Source: Bacteroidales bacterium (GTDB lineage Bacteria > Bacteroidota > Bacteroidia > Bacteroidales > WCHB1-69). From it: DNA of 35,085 nucleotides. The translations under genes and the position numbers were made by a program. Under the pieces are notes generated by a model, which was not told the origin of the DNA, searched no databases, and saw nothing but the letters and a program-made list of their open reading frames with translations. Positions 22,505-31,723 of the stretch are shown one piece after another. How positions within the stretch are numbered: the stretch's first letter is position 1; the number at the start of each line of letters is the position of its first letter. The stretch covers positions 1 to 35,085 of the forward strand of contig JAIKYR010000012.1 in NCBI GenBank assembly GCA_024682995.1, written 5' to 3'.

Positions 22505-23848
22505 ATGGGTGCATTCAAAGCATACGACTTCCGCGGAATCTTCGGCCAGGATTTCGACTTGGACACAGTGTATAAATTCGGCTATTTCCTTCCATCGCTT
22601 TTAAAAACGGACAAGGTGCTCGTCGGGCGCGACATGCGCACCACCTCGCCGCAGATGTTTGAGGCCCTCTCTCGGGGCATCACCGATGCTGGTGCCGATG
22701 TCTATGACATGGGGCTGACCACGACACCGATGGTCTATTATTTCACTGCCCAGCACCATTTTGATGCTTCGGTGATGATTACGGCCTCTCATAACCCAAA
22801 GGACCACAATGGGTTAAAGGTTTCGACCACCAACGCTTTGCCCGTGGGCTTTGATTCGGGTCTTGGCGAGCTGGAGCGCCGCGTGAAGGAAGAACCCGTG
22901 ACGCCCGCCGCCACAAAGGGATGCGTTATCCCCCACGAAGTGAAGGACGAATACCTTGCCTTCCAAGCCCATTACCACCATGACCTCTCCAATCTCAACA
23001 TCGTCATGGATTGCAGCAACGGCATGGCCGCCATCCTGGTGAAAGATATTTTTGGCAATGATCCCACCTATCTGTTTGACACCCTCGACGGCACTTTCCC
23101 GAACCATGAGGCCAACCCGTTGGAACTGGAAAATGTGCTGCCCCTAAGTGAAAAGGTACGGGAAACGCATGCCGACATCGGGGTTATCTTTGACGGAGAC
23201 GCCGACCGTGTGATGTTCGTGGACGAACACGGCGACTTCATCCCTCCCGACCTGATGATTGCTGTTTTGGGACATTATTTCATAAAAGAGAAAAACTATA
23301 TCGGCAAGGTCATACAGGACATCCGTACCTCCAAATCCGTTTCCGAATATATTGCCAAGATGGGCCGCGAGGTCGAGATCTGGCGCGTGGGACGTGCCTA
23401 CGCCGCGCTGAAGCTGCGCGAGATTGACGGCGCCTTCGGCGGAGAGTTCGCCGGCCACTACTATTTCCGCGACTTCTTCTACTCCGACTCCGCTATGATT
23501 GCTGCTCAGGTGCTGCTTCACGTCTTCAGCGACATGAAGCGACAGGGCATCTCCGTGTCACAGCTCATCCGGCAAATCAAACAATATGCCAACTCTGGCG
23601 AAATCAATTTCACTATCCAGGATAAGAAAGGAGCCATGGAAGCCGTGCGCGAGCATTTCTGCGCTATAGAGGAGCCCACCACCTTGATGGATTTTGACGG
23701 CTACCGTATCGAATTCCGAGACTGGTGGTTCAACATACGTCCTTCCAACACGGAACCCTATCTGCGCCTCCTCATGGAAGCCCGCACCCCTGAGATGCTT
23801 CAGGAGAAACTCCGCGAGATGGAAGCCGTACTTAATCCATACCAATAA
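22505..23848 (+). CDS. manB: Phosphomannomutase/phosphoglucomutase
   Basis: The 447-aa protein belongs to the alpha-D-phosphohexomutase family. All four functional sites are present: the phospho-serine loop TASHNP with S95, the metal-binding DGDADR at 230-235, the sugar-binding GGEFAGHYYFRD near 318, and the phosphate-binding RPSNTEP at 412-418. It interconverts hexose 6- and 1-phosphates, most likely mannose phosphates for GDP-mannose. Glucose or glucosamine cannot be excluded. The N-terminal KAYDFRGIFG is typical of the ManB/AlgC branch. It starts 8 bases after the preceding gene and is followed within 32 bases by the flippase gene. Confidence 0.9.
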   Translation: MGAFKAYDFRGIFGQDFDLDTVYKFGYFLPSLLKTDKVLVGRDMRTTSPQMFEALSRGITDAGADVYDMGLTTTPMVYYFTAQHHFDASVMITASHNPKDHNGLKVSTTNALPVGFDSGLGELERRVKEEPVTPAATKGCVIPHEVKDEYLAFQAHYHHDLSNLNIVMDCSNGMAAILVKDIFGNDPTYLFDTLDGTFPNHEANPLELENVLPLSEKVRETHADIGVIFDGDADRVMFVDEHGDFIPPDLMIAVLGHYFIKEKNYIGKVIQDIRTSKSVSEYIAKMGREVEIWRVGRAYAALKLREIDGAFGGEFAGHYYFRDFFYSDSAMIAAQVLLHVFSDMKRQGISVSQLIRQIKQYANSGEINFTIQDKKGAMEAVREHFCAIEEPTTLMDFDGYRIEFRDWWFNIRPSNTEPYLRLLMEARTPEMLQEKLREMEAVLNPYQ

Positions 23849-23880
23849 TGTAATTGTATAATTCGCCGCCACCAAATCCA

Positions 23881-25197
23881 ATGTTCGACAAAATCCTCAA
23901 CACCTTCCTGACACGTGTCGTTTCCATGCTGATGATGTTCCTCGTGGTCATCATCAACACGAACACGTTCGGGGCGGAGGGTACTGGCACCATCGCACTG
24001 GTTATCCTCGGTCTCACCCTGTTGCAGGTACTGTCGAATTTCGTGGGCGGAACATCCTTGGTCTTCCTCACTCCCCAGAAAAACATCTTCCAACTGCTCT
24101 TCCTTTCCTACCTTTGGGCGATTGTCAGCAATTTGGGCGGCATCACCCTCTTGTACCATTTCAAGCTCATTCCCACCGAATATACGTTACATTTGCTTGC
24201 TATTACGTTGGTTTATAGTGTTTTCTATATTCATACCGGCATTATGCAGGGACGGGAGGATATCAAACAATTTAATATGCTCCAGCTGATTCAGGTGCTA
24301 CTGCTTATCCTTTTCCTCGGTGCCGCCATTCTGATCAGTCGTGCCTGCGGACATTTGCCAGTGGTGGATCTGTATCTGTATGCCTTCCTTTTTTCCTATC
24401 TGGTGCCCACGATTATCAGTTGTTTCTACATCGCCCGCCATGTTGGAAAACCCTGTTTCGACGGAATGGGCAGCCTATTGGCTGAGATGCTGAAGCTCGG
24501 CTTCTGGACCCAAATCGCCAACCTGACGCAGCTACTGACCTACCGGCTCAATTATTACCTCATTGAAGGGTTTGTCGGACGTAAATCATTGGGCCTGTAC
24601 GAGTTGGGAACTCGCATTTCGGAGGCGGTCTGGATTTTCCCCAAGAGCATCTGTTTAGTGCAGTATGCGCGCATTTCCAATAACCACGAACACGAATACG
24701 CCAAGAATCTGACTCTTGGTCTGTTCAAGATTGTGTTTGTGTTCGCCATGCTGGCTGTATTGCTCCTTTGGGCGCTGCCGGCCAGTTTCATCGCCTGGGT
24801 GTTCGGGCCGGAGTTCGCTGCTTCCAAGCCCGTCATCTGCAGCCTGTTGCCCGGCGTGGTCTTCTTAGCCTGCATGTCGGTGCTGTCGCATCATTTTGCC
24901 GGCTACGGTAAATATTGGATCAACGCGGTGGGCTCCCTCATCGGGCTGGCCGTCACGGCGGCGTTGGGATTCACGTGGCTGCCCGCCGCCGCGCACGCGG
25001 GTGCGCCCGAGGCTCTGCGTACCGCCGGCTGGATATCCTCCGCCGCCTATTTCGCCTCCTTTGTCTTCACGCTGATTTGCTTTATCTGCTACACTTCTGC
25101 CACATGGCGCGATTTCCTCATCACCCGCGCTGACTGGCTTCTTTTGAAAAATATTTTACACGAAAAACTCACCGCATACCGTACCCGTAAGAAATGA
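23881..25197 (+). CDS. Wzx-like oligosaccharide flippase
   Basis: The 438-aa protein is almost entirely hydrophobic, with about 12 predicted membrane helices, a short cytoplasmic start (MFDKILNTFLTR) and a basic end. Helix pairs with polar gaps such as LGLYELGTRISEAVWIFP near 230-250 follow the polysaccharide-flippase plan of the MATE/MVF superfamily. It would move the lipid-linked repeat unit from the cytosolic to the periplasmic face of the inner membrane. ATG 23881 is preferred to TTG 23854, which would add a proline-rich leader. The next gene overlaps by 4 bases. Near 24960-25020 the coding sequence becomes unusually rich in G+C (an Ala-Gly segment). Confidence 0.87.
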   Translation: MFDKILNTFLTRVVSMLMMFLVVIINTNTFGAEGTGTIALVILGLTLLQVLSNFVGGTSLVFLTPQKNIFQLLFLSYLWAIVSNLGGITLLYHFKLIPTEYTLHLLAITLVYSVFYIHTGIMQGREDIKQFNMLQLIQVLLLILFLGAAILISRACGHLPVVDLYLYAFLFSYLVPTIISCFYIARHVGKPCFDGMGSLLAEMLKLGFWTQIANLTQLLTYRLNYYLIEGFVGRKSLGLYELGTRISEAVWIFPKSICLVQYARISNNHEHEYAKNLTLGLFKIVFVFAMLAVLLLWALPASFIAWVFGPEFAASKPVICSLLPGVVFLACMSVLSHHFAGYGKYWINAVGSLIGLAVTAALGFTWLPAAAHAGAPEALRTAGWISSAAYFASFVFTLICFICYTSATWRDFLITRADWLLLKNILHEKLTAYRTRKK

Positions 25198-26321
25198 CCA
25201 TCCTGCATATCCCTTCCTGGTTTCCCAATCCGCAGAAGCCGTTGGATGGCAATTTTATCCTCCGGCAGATTGCCGCCGTGGCTCCGCACACACGCTCCAT
25301 CGTGCTGCACCATACGGAGCCGGCCTTTAAGGGTGAATTGGCTTCCCTGTTGGATGATGCGGTGATATTCTATCCTATAGATAACGTCTCCAGGCATACC
25401 AAATGGTCGCTCTTTCGCGCTTACGACAAAGCCTTCCGACACATTGTCCGCCAGTATGGGAAGCCTGACATCATCCATCTGCATGTGGCCCTGCCGATGG
25501 GAACGTTGGCTGCCTGGCTCAGTATCCGCTATCGTATCCCGCTGATTATCAGTGAGCACTGGTCTGTCTATCAGCCACAAAACCGTCATCAGCTCACATT
25601 TTTCCAGCGTCTGCAACTGCGGTTTACCTACCGTCGTGCCGCTTTGCTCACCACGGTGTCGGACGATTTGCACCATGCCATATCAGATACCGTAGGCCTT
25701 GCACGGAAGGTGCCTTGGCAGCACGTCAACAACGTGGTGGACACGGATCTGTTCACGCCGGGCCCCTCCTTGTTGCCCGACGACGGCCTGTACCATATTC
25801 TGCATGTCTCCTCGTTGGAGGATGTCTCCAAGAACGTTATGGGCATCCTTCGTGCCGTGCGCAAGCTGCGTGACGTACGGCAGGATTTTGTGCTCGATAT
25901 CATTCACGACCTGCAGAATATTGAGGTAGAGCATTTTATAGAAGAGAATAAAATGGGGGATTATGTGCGGTTGTTGGGTAAAATGGACAGTGCGGGCGTG
26001 GCGGAGCATGTCCGTCGGTGTGCGTTCATGCTGCAGTTTTCCAATTATGAGAACCAGCCCTGTGTGCTGATTGAGGCCTTTGCTGCCGGCAAGCCGGTGT
26101 TGGCCACGCGCGCGGGAGGCATCCCTGAAATCGTAATCCCTTCCCGAGGGCGGCTGGTTGCCCCGAAGGATGAGAACGGTCTTCTGGATCAGCTTCAGTA
26201 CATGCTGGACCACAGCCGCGATTTCGACGGCACCGCCATCCGCGACTATGCGGTCCGGAATTTCAGTGTCGAGACTGTCGGACGGGAGTTTTTGGGACAG
26301 TATGAGAGGATCGGGAATTAG
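25194..26321 (+). CDS. GT4-family glycosyltransferase
   Basis: The 375-aa GT-B protein starts MTILHIPSWFPNPQKPLDGNF, the pattern of GT4 enzymes with an N-terminal acceptor domain. It has IIHLHVALPMG near 92 and IISEHWSVY near 118. The C-terminal domain has LHVSSLEDVSKNVMGILRA near 205-222 and NYENQPCVLIEAFAAGKPV near 283-300; this includes the EX7E-like donor-binding region (glutamate in ENQPCVLIE). Sugar and linkage cannot be read. Its ATG overlaps the flippase stop. The stop codon overlaps the stop of the convergent pseudouridine synthase gene, so this gene ends the glycan operon. Confidence 0.88.
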   Translation: MTILHIPSWFPNPQKPLDGNFILRQIAAVAPHTRSIVLHHTEPAFKGELASLLDDAVIFYPIDNVSRHTKWSLFRAYDKAFRHIVRQYGKPDIIHLHVALPMGTLAAWLSIRYRIPLIISEHWSVYQPQNRHQLTFFQRLQLRFTYRRAALLTTVSDDLHHAISDTVGLARKVPWQHVNNVVDTDLFTPGPSLLPDDGLYHILHVSSLEDVSKNVMGILRAVRKLRDVRQDFVLDIIHDLQNIEVEHFIEENKMGDYVRLLGKMDSAGVAEHVRRCAFMLQFSNYENQPCVLIEAFAAGKPVLATRAGGIPEIVIPSRGRLVAPKDENGLLDQLQYMLDHSRDFDGTAIRDYAVRNFSVETVGREFLGQYERIGN

Positions 26322-27379
26322 TTCTCTTCCATCGGGCGGCTGATGACGTAGTCGCGCCACTTGTCCACCACCGCCTGGAAGTCCGCCGGCAGCTCGGACT
26401 CGAACAGCACATATTCGCCTTTGGTGGGATGCTTGAAGCCGATGGACTTGGCGTGGAGCGCCTGCCGCGGCATCAGCGCGAAGCAGTTGCGGATAAACTG
26501 CTGGTATTTGCTGAACGTGGTGCCCTTGAGGATGCGATGCCCGCCGTACGACTCGTCGTTGAAGAGCGGATGGCCGATATGCTGCATGTGCACGCGTATC
26601 TGGTGCGTGCGGCCCGTCTCCAACTGGCATTCCACTAACGTCACGTAGCCGAAGCGCTCGAGCACGCGCCAATGGGTGACGGCGTGCTTGCCCCGCTCGT
26701 CATCCTCCGGGAAGACGGTCATGATCATGCGGTCCTTGGGATGGCGGCCCACATTGCCCACGATGGTGCCGGAGTCCTCCTCAAAGTCGCCCCAGACTAA
26801 TGCCCAGTACTTGCGTTCGAGGTCGTGGTTGAAGAAGACCTTGGCCAAACGCATCTGGGCCAGCTCGTTCTTGGTGACCACCATGAGGCCGGAGGTGTTC
26901 TTGTCGATGCGGTGCACCAACAGGGGCTTCACGGGCGTGCCGTCGGCTTGCCGCTGGTCCTGAAAATAGTAGCACAGCGCATTGACCAACGTGCCAGTGT
27001 AGTTGCCGAAGGCGGGATGCACCACCATGCCGGGCTCCTTGTTCACAATCACGAAGTCGTCGTCCTCGTACATGATGTTGACGGGTATGTCCTCGGGATA
27101 GACCTCCGTGTCGCGGGGTGGGTTGGGCATCAGGATGGAGATCACATCGTTGGGATGCACCTTGTAGTTCTGCCGTACAGGATTCCCGTTCACTAAGATG
27201 CAGCCGGCCTTTGACGCCTGCTGGATCTTGTTGCGGGAGGTGTTGCGGATGAGGTTGAACAAATATTTGTCAATGCGGAGCAGCTCCGTGCCGGGATCGA
27301 CCACGAAACGGTAATGCTCGTACAGTTCGTCTTTGGGGTTTGTGCCCTCAGTTTCTGTGATTTGGCTTTCGTCTTTCAT
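26318..27379 (-). CDS. rluD: RluD-family 23S rRNA pseudouridine synthase
   Basis: The 353-aa protein has an N-terminal S4 RNA-binding domain (~34-90) and a catalytic domain with HRIDKNTSGLM. Its aspartate D159 is the universal nucleophile of pseudouridine synthases. Other marks are VVHPAFGNYTGTLVNAL and the C-terminal TGRTHQIRVHMQHIGHPL. RluD modifies helix 69 of 23S rRNA; RluC and TruC-like paralogues are similar, so the exact site is a best guess. The start is the ATG at 27379; a TTG directly before it is in frame. A -7 element (TATCTTTG on the - strand, 27398-27405) lies about 20 bases upstream. It is a housekeeping gene that marks the edge of the glycan region. Confidence 0.9.
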   Translation of the reverse strand: MKDESQITETEGTNPKDELYEHYRFVVDPGTELLRIDKYLFNLIRNTSRNKIQQASKAGCILVNGNPVRQNYKVHPNDVISILMPNPPRDTEVYPEDIPVNIMYEDDDFVIVNKEPGMVVHPAFGNYTGTLVNALCYYFQDQRQADGTPVKPLLVHRIDKNTSGLMVVTKNELAQMRLAKVFFNHDLERKYWALVWGDFEEDSGTIVGNVGRHPKDRMIMTVFPEDDERGKHAVTHWRVLERFGYVTLVECQLETGRTHQIRVHMQHIGHPLFNDESYGGHRILKGTTFSKYQQFIRNCFALMPRQALHAKSIGFKHPTKGEYVLFESELPADFQAVVDKWRDYVISRPMEEN

Positions 27380-27397
27380 CAAACAGTATTTTCAGCG

Positions 27398-27405
27398 CAA
27401 AGATA
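27398..27405 (-). promoter_or_regulatory. -7 element of the rluD promoter
   Basis: TATCTTTG followed by CG on the - strand matches TAnnTTTG, 18 bases upstream of the ATG. It lies in the short gap after the secreted-protein gene, so rluD has its own promoter. Confidence 0.6.
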
Positions 27406-27422
27406 GGAATTCGGAAATGAAC

Positions 27423-29873
27423 CTATTTGCAGGACTTGCAGATGATAGCGCGCACCGCCTCGTTCTCCAAGACGGAAACCGGCAGCTTGTCGAAGAGGCC
27501 GCACAGACGCGGGATGTCGCGCTCGGCAGCCATCTTCACGGCCTTCGTGAACATCGGACTCAGGTAGGTCTGCTCGCGGTGAGCGGCAATCGAGATATAG
27601 GAGAAGATGAAATCCTCCGCGATGTTCTTCTCGTCCAAGAAGGGATCCATCAACGAGAGCGCGTACGTGTAGTCATGCTTCTTCACAAAATAGGAGGCTA
27701 ACTTGTAAGCGTTCTGCCAGCTGTCCATCTTGGGATTGCGTATCTCTTTGATCTTGGCGAAGGTGGCAGCAGAAAGCGCAGCGGTTTCGGTCGTCACGGG
27801 AACCGTATCCAAATAGTTTATGATCTTAAGCTGGAACTCCATATTCAGGCTGTTGACCTTCTCTCTCGAGATGCCGGGAATGGCGTAGAGCTTGTCGATG
27901 TTGGCCTGTATCTTCGTGATGTCGGCGGTGGAGCGGATCGGGGTCTGGAACACGTCGCACACGGTAATGTTGAAGAGCAGCGGCTGGTTGGCCGGGTTAA
28001 GGTTATATACCGTGGTCATCTGCTTGGCGATGGAGGGAGTCATCTTAGTTTCGTCATAGTACTGCATGTAGAGACGGTTGTTGAGCAACGTCTGGAACTC
28101 CTTCTTCGTCGGGATGTTCATCTCCGAAAGCAGGTCGGCGGAGTAGTTGCCCTTCTCCATCTGGTCGATCATGTAGTTCTCGATGGCCATTGCAAGCCCT
28201 TTGTTCTTGTTGGCCATCGCGTTGTTGAACTTCCACGTGACGAATTTCTGTTCCTTGTCCTTGGTCTCGATCGGGTAGGTGACGTAGTATTTGATTTCGT
28301 AGAAGCGGCACGGGGCCAGATAGCCGCTGTCCAACACTTTCAGGGCGTAGCTGTCCGATTTCAGCTGCTTGGCTCCCTCCTCCAAGGTCAGGAAGCTGAG
28401 GTCGTAATACTCGCCGTGGTTTACAATATTCTTTTTAAAAAGCTCCCAGCAGAAATCGTAGGAGATGGTGATCTCCACGCCGGGATATTTGGTCATCATG
28501 CTCTTCTTCAGAAAATCGGCACGTTTCTGCTGTATCTTCTGATAGTTCACGTCTTTATAATAATTGGGCGAGTTGTGTGCGATGATTTCGATTTTCTTCA
28601 TCGTGTATTCGGGCACGTTCACGGTGGTCAGCAACGAGTCGAACGTGGCGCACGTGTAGTCGGTTTTCTTGTGCACGTAGGGGAAGGTGATGCTGAAGTC
28701 GCCGTCCTCCGTGGAAGGCACCCATTCGCCGGTACTCTTGATGCCCGTCATGTCCTTCAGGAAATTGATTTTCTCGGTGTAATCGGCATTTTTGGTCTCG
28801 ATATGTTTGGGGAAAATCGTGCGGCACACATAGTTACCCTCTTTTAGGACCAGGATGTAGATGTCCATATCCTGATTCAGCTCGATGGTCTCGGGCACGG
28901 ATCCGATCTTGGCCACCAGCTTGCCGGATTTCAGGTTGGCGTTTTCGTTTGCCTCGAAGATTTTTTCGTAGGTGATGGGTTTGGAGACGGTGCCGCGGTG
29001 TGCATGGTCGTAGTCCACGGTCAAGTCATCGCAGTCGTACTGGCTGTGTTGCACGTAATCAAGCGCGATGGCGTCGCCCTCTTTGCCAATGAGTTTCTTC
29101 AGGTTCTTATAGTCGTTGCAAGTCAGATACACATCGCCGTTCTTATTCACGCTGATGTATTCGGAAAGGACTTCCAGACCCGGTTCGGAGGAACATTTCT
29201 TACAGATTTTGTCGTCATAAGCCTTGAGGCCGGCCATGCCTTTGGTGTAGGGTAGGTCTCTGGCCCCGATGGGTGTTTTGTAGCCGAGGGTGCGGTCGTT
29301 GCCGAGGATGACGGAGAAATACATGCTCTTCATCATCTTGTCGGTGTTGAAGCCGATGCCCACCAGGGAGTACTGCTTGTCAAGGAGGATGTCTGCGGTT
29401 TTGACATTCTTGAGCAGGAGTTGGATGGTGGACAGGCAGAGGTCGTAGTAGGTGTATTCCACCTCGCCGAGATAGGCTTTGGTTTTCGCTACCAGTTCAA
29501 TGCCGTTACCCGCGAGACTGTATTTGCGCAGACGGTAGGGTAGTGTCTTGTAGGGGGGCACATTTTCCTCGGTCTTCTCGTCCTTCACAGCCTGATAGTC
29601 GGCCTGGAATTGTGCGGTGGAGTCCATTTGCTCGTTGTGTTCCAGAGGGGAGAGAAAGCGGTATTGTGCGCGGGCGAGATCCATCATGTCTGTCAGACAC
29701 TTGTACAGAATCTCGGGTTTGTAGTTGTTGGGTGCGAAATTGCGCGTGTATTGCGCATTTTGCTTCAGCGACGACGGGTCGAAGCCTGCGTATGGGTTTT
29801 CTGTTTGGGAAAAAGATATATTACTGAATATCAGAAATATAAAAACAAAAACAACCGACAATTTTTTATCCAT
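27423..29873 (-). CDS. Large secreted protein of unknown function (possible CAP-like N-domain)
   Basis: From ATG 29873 the product is 816 aa with a clear signal peptide (MDKKLSVVFVFIFLIFSNIS, cut near residue 23). The frame continues upstream to 30002 but that part is not peptide-like and crosses the promoter region. Residues ~40-200 resemble the plan of CAP/SCP secreted domains: an early helix with several Ala/Gln residues, a late IQLLLKNVKTADILLD segment and then YSLVGIGF. This is a weak match. Around residues 470-530 a stretch (KKIEIIAHNSPN and QQKRADFLKKSMM) recalls the OmpA peptidoglycan-binding fold in degenerate form. Cysteine pairs (KICKKC and a C-terminal CKSCK) may form disulfides. 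It lies convergent to nothing and upstream of rluD; role unknown. Confidence 0.75.
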   Translation of the reverse strand: MDKKLSVVFVFIFLIFSNISFSQTENPYAGFDPSSLKQNAQYTRNFAPNNYKPEILYKCLTDMMDLARAQYRFLSPLEHNEQMDSTAQFQADYQAVKDEKTEENVPPYKTLPYRLRKYSLAGNGIELVAKTKAYLGEVEYTYYDLCLSTIQLLLKNVKTADILLDKQYSLVGIGFNTDKMMKSMYFSVILGNDRTLGYKTPIGARDLPYTKGMAGLKAYDDKICKKCSSEPGLEVLSEYISVNKNGDVYLTCNDYKNLKKLIGKEGDAIALDYVQHSQYDCDDLTVDYDHAHRGTVSKPITYEKIFEANENANLKSGKLVAKIGSVPETIELNQDMDIYILVLKEGNYVCRTIFPKHIETKNADYTEKINFLKDMTGIKSTGEWVPSTEDGDFSITFPYVHKKTDYTCATFDSLLTTVNVPEYTMKKIEIIAHNSPNYYKDVNYQKIQQKRADFLKKSMMTKYPGVEITISYDFCWELFKKNIVNHGEYYDLSFLTLEEGAKQLKSDSYALKVLDSGYLAPCRFYEIKYYVTYPIETKDKEQKFVTWKFNNAMANKNKGLAMAIENYMIDQMEKGNYSADLLSEMNIPTKKEFQTLLNNRLYMQYYDETKMTPSIAKQMTTVYNLNPANQPLLFNITVCDVFQTPIRSTADITKIQANIDKLYAIPGISREKVNSLNMEFQLKIINYLDTVPVTTETAALSAATFAKIKEIRNPKMDSWQNAYKLASYFVKKHDYTYALSLMDPFLDEKNIAEDFIFSYISIAAHREQTYLSPMFTKAVKMAAERDIPRLCGLFDKLPVSVLENEAVRAIICKSCK

Positions 29874-29959
29874 AATCATATAATTTACGGGTTTTGCAAA
29901 ACGGAAGCAATAATAATAAAAATTTGCTTTGCCTCCACCTTGCAAAGAGTGCTTTTTCT

Positions 29960-29987
29960 CCCTGTTGAAAAAAATATTGCAACAGGG
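29960..29987. repeat. Perfect 8-bp inverted repeat next to the rpmH promoter
   Basis: CCCTGTTG (29960-29967) and CAACAGGG (29980-29987) are separated by 12 bp. The right arm ends one base before the probable -33 element of rpmH. The position suggests an operator, although a terminator relic for an upstream transcript is possible. Confidence 0.6.
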
Positions 29988-29988
29988 G

Positions 29989-30018
29989 TTGGTTGATTTC
30001 AAAAAAAGTGTATTTTTG
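29989..30018 (+). promoter_or_regulatory. rpmH promoter
   Basis: TTGG at 29989-29992 and TATTTTTG at 30011-30018 are 18 bp apart, a good match to the Bacteroidota -33/-7 arrangement. The rpmH ATG lies 39 bases downstream. Confidence 0.65.
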
Positions 30019-30057
30019 CAGCCCTTTTAAAAGAAGTAAAAATAAACATTAATAGAG

Positions 30058-30216
30058 ATGAAAAGAACATACCAACCTTCAAACACAAGACGCAGAAACA
30101 AACACGGTTTCCGTGAGAGAATGTCCACGGCAAACGGCCGCCGCGTGCTGGCTGCCCGTCGTGCAAAAGGCAGAAAGAAATTAACGGTTTCCGACGAAAG
30201 TCTGGGCAGAAAATAA
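30058..30216 (+). CDS. rpmH: 50S ribosomal protein L34
   Basis: A 52-codon gene encodes [19 protein letters not shown] followed by [20 protein letters not shown] and a short tail ending SLGRK. This is the unmistakable, highly basic L34 sequence, including the universally conserved MKRTYQPS start and the HGFRERM and RRxKGR segments. L34 is a small protein of the large ribosomal subunit. The gene has its own promoter (29989-30018) and an intrinsic terminator (30249-30274). No rnpA follows on the same strand, unlike the classic arrangement. Confidence 0.97.
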   Translation: MKRTYQPSNTRRRNKHGFRERMSTANGRRVLAARRAKGRKKLTVSDESLGRK

Positions 30217-30248
30217 TTTCTGGAACCCATAAGCGTTTTAACAAGAGA

Positions 30249-30274
30249 AAGAAGGCAAATGTCTTCTTTTTTTT
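30249..30274 (+). terminator. Intrinsic terminator after rpmH
   Basis: AAGAAGGC and GTCTTCTT form an 8-bp stem (one G-T pair) with the 4-base loop AAAT, followed directly by six further T residues. It lies 32 bases after the rpmH stop and before the SurA-like gene. Confidence 0.8.
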
Positions 30275-30330
30275 GTATTTTCGCACCCTGTTTTTTCCAA
30301 TACCCCAAAGGTCTCCAAATGTTATATACA

Positions 30331-31689
30331 ATGAAAAGAATCATCTTCATCCTGCTTCTCTCCTGGTCCATTATGCCGCTTCTGGCCCAACCCAGGAGTG
30401 CGGGCACGACCGTGGACGGTATTGTGGCCGTCATCGGCAAGGAGATCATCATGCAGTCGGATCTGGAGAAGAACTATCTGGACTACACCTCCCAGTTCAA
30501 GACGGTGGAAGACCCTTTCGAGACCAAATGTTTCATTCTGGAGACCCTGATGTTCAACAAGCTGCTTGTCAACCAGGCTGAGTTGGACAGCATTGAAATT
30601 ACCGACGAGGAGGTGGACTACCGCATCAACGCGCGTATGTCCTATTTCCTCCAACAGGTGGGCGGCAATGAGAAATACATTGAGGAATATTTCCATAAAT
30701 CCATGGCGGAGATCAAGAAGGACCTGCGGGAGATGATGTACGACCAGGCCCTGATTGAGCAGGAACAGAGCAAGATCACGGGCAGCATCACGATAACCCC
30801 GTCGGAGGTGAAACAGTTCGCCAGCCGTCTGTCGCCCGACAGCATGCCGGTGGTGCCCACCAGCTACCAGTTCGGAGAGGTGGTCAAGATTCCGCCGGTG
30901 AGCGAGACGGAGATCCAGGATGTGAAGGATCGGCTGACCAGCTACCGCGAGCGTGTGCTCCGTGGCGAGAAGTTTTCCATGCTGGCACGCCTCTACTCCG
31001 ATGATCCGGGCAGCGCCTCCAAAGGCGGCGACCTTGGCTTCGTGGAACGCGGCACCCTTTATCCTGAATTTGAAGCCGCCGCCTTCAACCTCAAATCCGG
31101 TGAGGTCTCCCAGGTGATCAAGACACAGGCCGGCTACCACATCATCCAGATGATCGAACGTCGCGGTGAGTCCATCCATGTGGCCCACATCCTCATCCAA
31201 CCCAAACCCTCCACTGACGAGCAGGTGAAGGCCATCACCTATCTGGATAGTGTGCGCGCCATCATCCTCAATGAGAAACTCTCTATTGACGATGCCGCCA
31301 AACGCTTTTCGGAAGGCCCCACCCGCCTGAATGGCGGCCTCGTGGTGAACCCCTACACCAACTCCAACTATTTCGACCGCCAGTCACTCGACGATGCCAC
31401 ATACATCGCCCTCAACAAACTCATCCCCGGCGAGTATTCCGAGTGTGTGCCCTATGTCAACGAGGATGGTATCATGGGCTACCGTCTCCTCTATCTCAAA
31501 GAGAGAGTGAGCGAGCACAAGGCCAACATTGTGGAGGACTACGACATGATCAAAAACGCCGCCCTGGAGGAGAAACGCTATGACGCTCTGCAAAAATGGG
31601 TCGTGGATAAGGTGAAAGTGACCAGTATTAAGATAAATGAACAATATAAGGACTGTCCTTTCGTTAGCAAATGGCAGATACCGGAATAG
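30331..31689 (+). CDS. surA: SurA-like periplasmic peptidyl-prolyl isomerase
   Basis: The 452-aa product starts with a signal peptide (MKRIIFILLLSWSIMPLLAQ). A SurA-type N-domain follows (VDGIVAVIGKEIIMQSDLE, ~27-45), then two parvulin domains. The first (~185-280) has FSMLARLYSDDPGSASKGGDLG and a GYHIIQMIERRGE end. The second (~285-390) starts HVAHILIQPKP and has FSEGPTRLNGGLV. SurA helps fold outer-membrane barrel proteins in the periplasm. ATG 30331 is chosen because it begins the signal peptide; frames from 30259 would run through the rpmH terminator. It is followed by moxR after 34 bases, and envelope maintenance is a shared theme of this block. Confidence 0.9.
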   Translation: MKRIIFILLLSWSIMPLLAQPRSAGTTVDGIVAVIGKEIIMQSDLEKNYLDYTSQFKTVEDPFETKCFILETLMFNKLLVNQAELDSIEITDEEVDYRINARMSYFLQQVGGNEKYIEEYFHKSMAEIKKDLREMMYDQALIEQEQSKITGSITITPSEVKQFASRLSPDSMPVVPTSYQFGEVVKIPPVSETEIQDVKDRLTSYRERVLRGEKFSMLARLYSDDPGSASKGGDLGFVERGTLYPEFEAAAFNLKSGEVSQVIKTQAGYHIIQMIERRGESIHVAHILIQPKPSTDEQVKAITYLDSVRAIILNEKLSIDDAAKRFSEGPTRLNGGLVVNPYTNSNYFDRQSLDDATYIALNKLIPGEYSECVPYVNEDGIMGYRLLYLKERVSEHKANIVEDYDMIKNAALEEKRYDALQKWVVDKVKVTSIKINEQYKDCPFVSKWQIPE

Positions 31690-31723
31690 GGTACAGATTG
31701 ATTTTTAAGATAATAACTAAAAT

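Noticed and set aside
25683-26672. A 329-codon - strand frame over the GT4 and rluD ends
   Set aside because: It overlaps two genes with clear catalytic motifs, and its Arg/Ala/His-rich N-terminal part is the frame-shifted shadow of rluD.
29874-30002. An N-terminal extension of the 816-aa secreted protein
   Set aside because: The extension precedes a textbook signal peptide and crosses the inverted repeat and rpmH promoter.
30322-31200. A 292-codon - strand frame opposite the SurA-like gene
   Set aside because: Antisense to conserved parvulin domains, rich in His/Leu/Asp without domain features.
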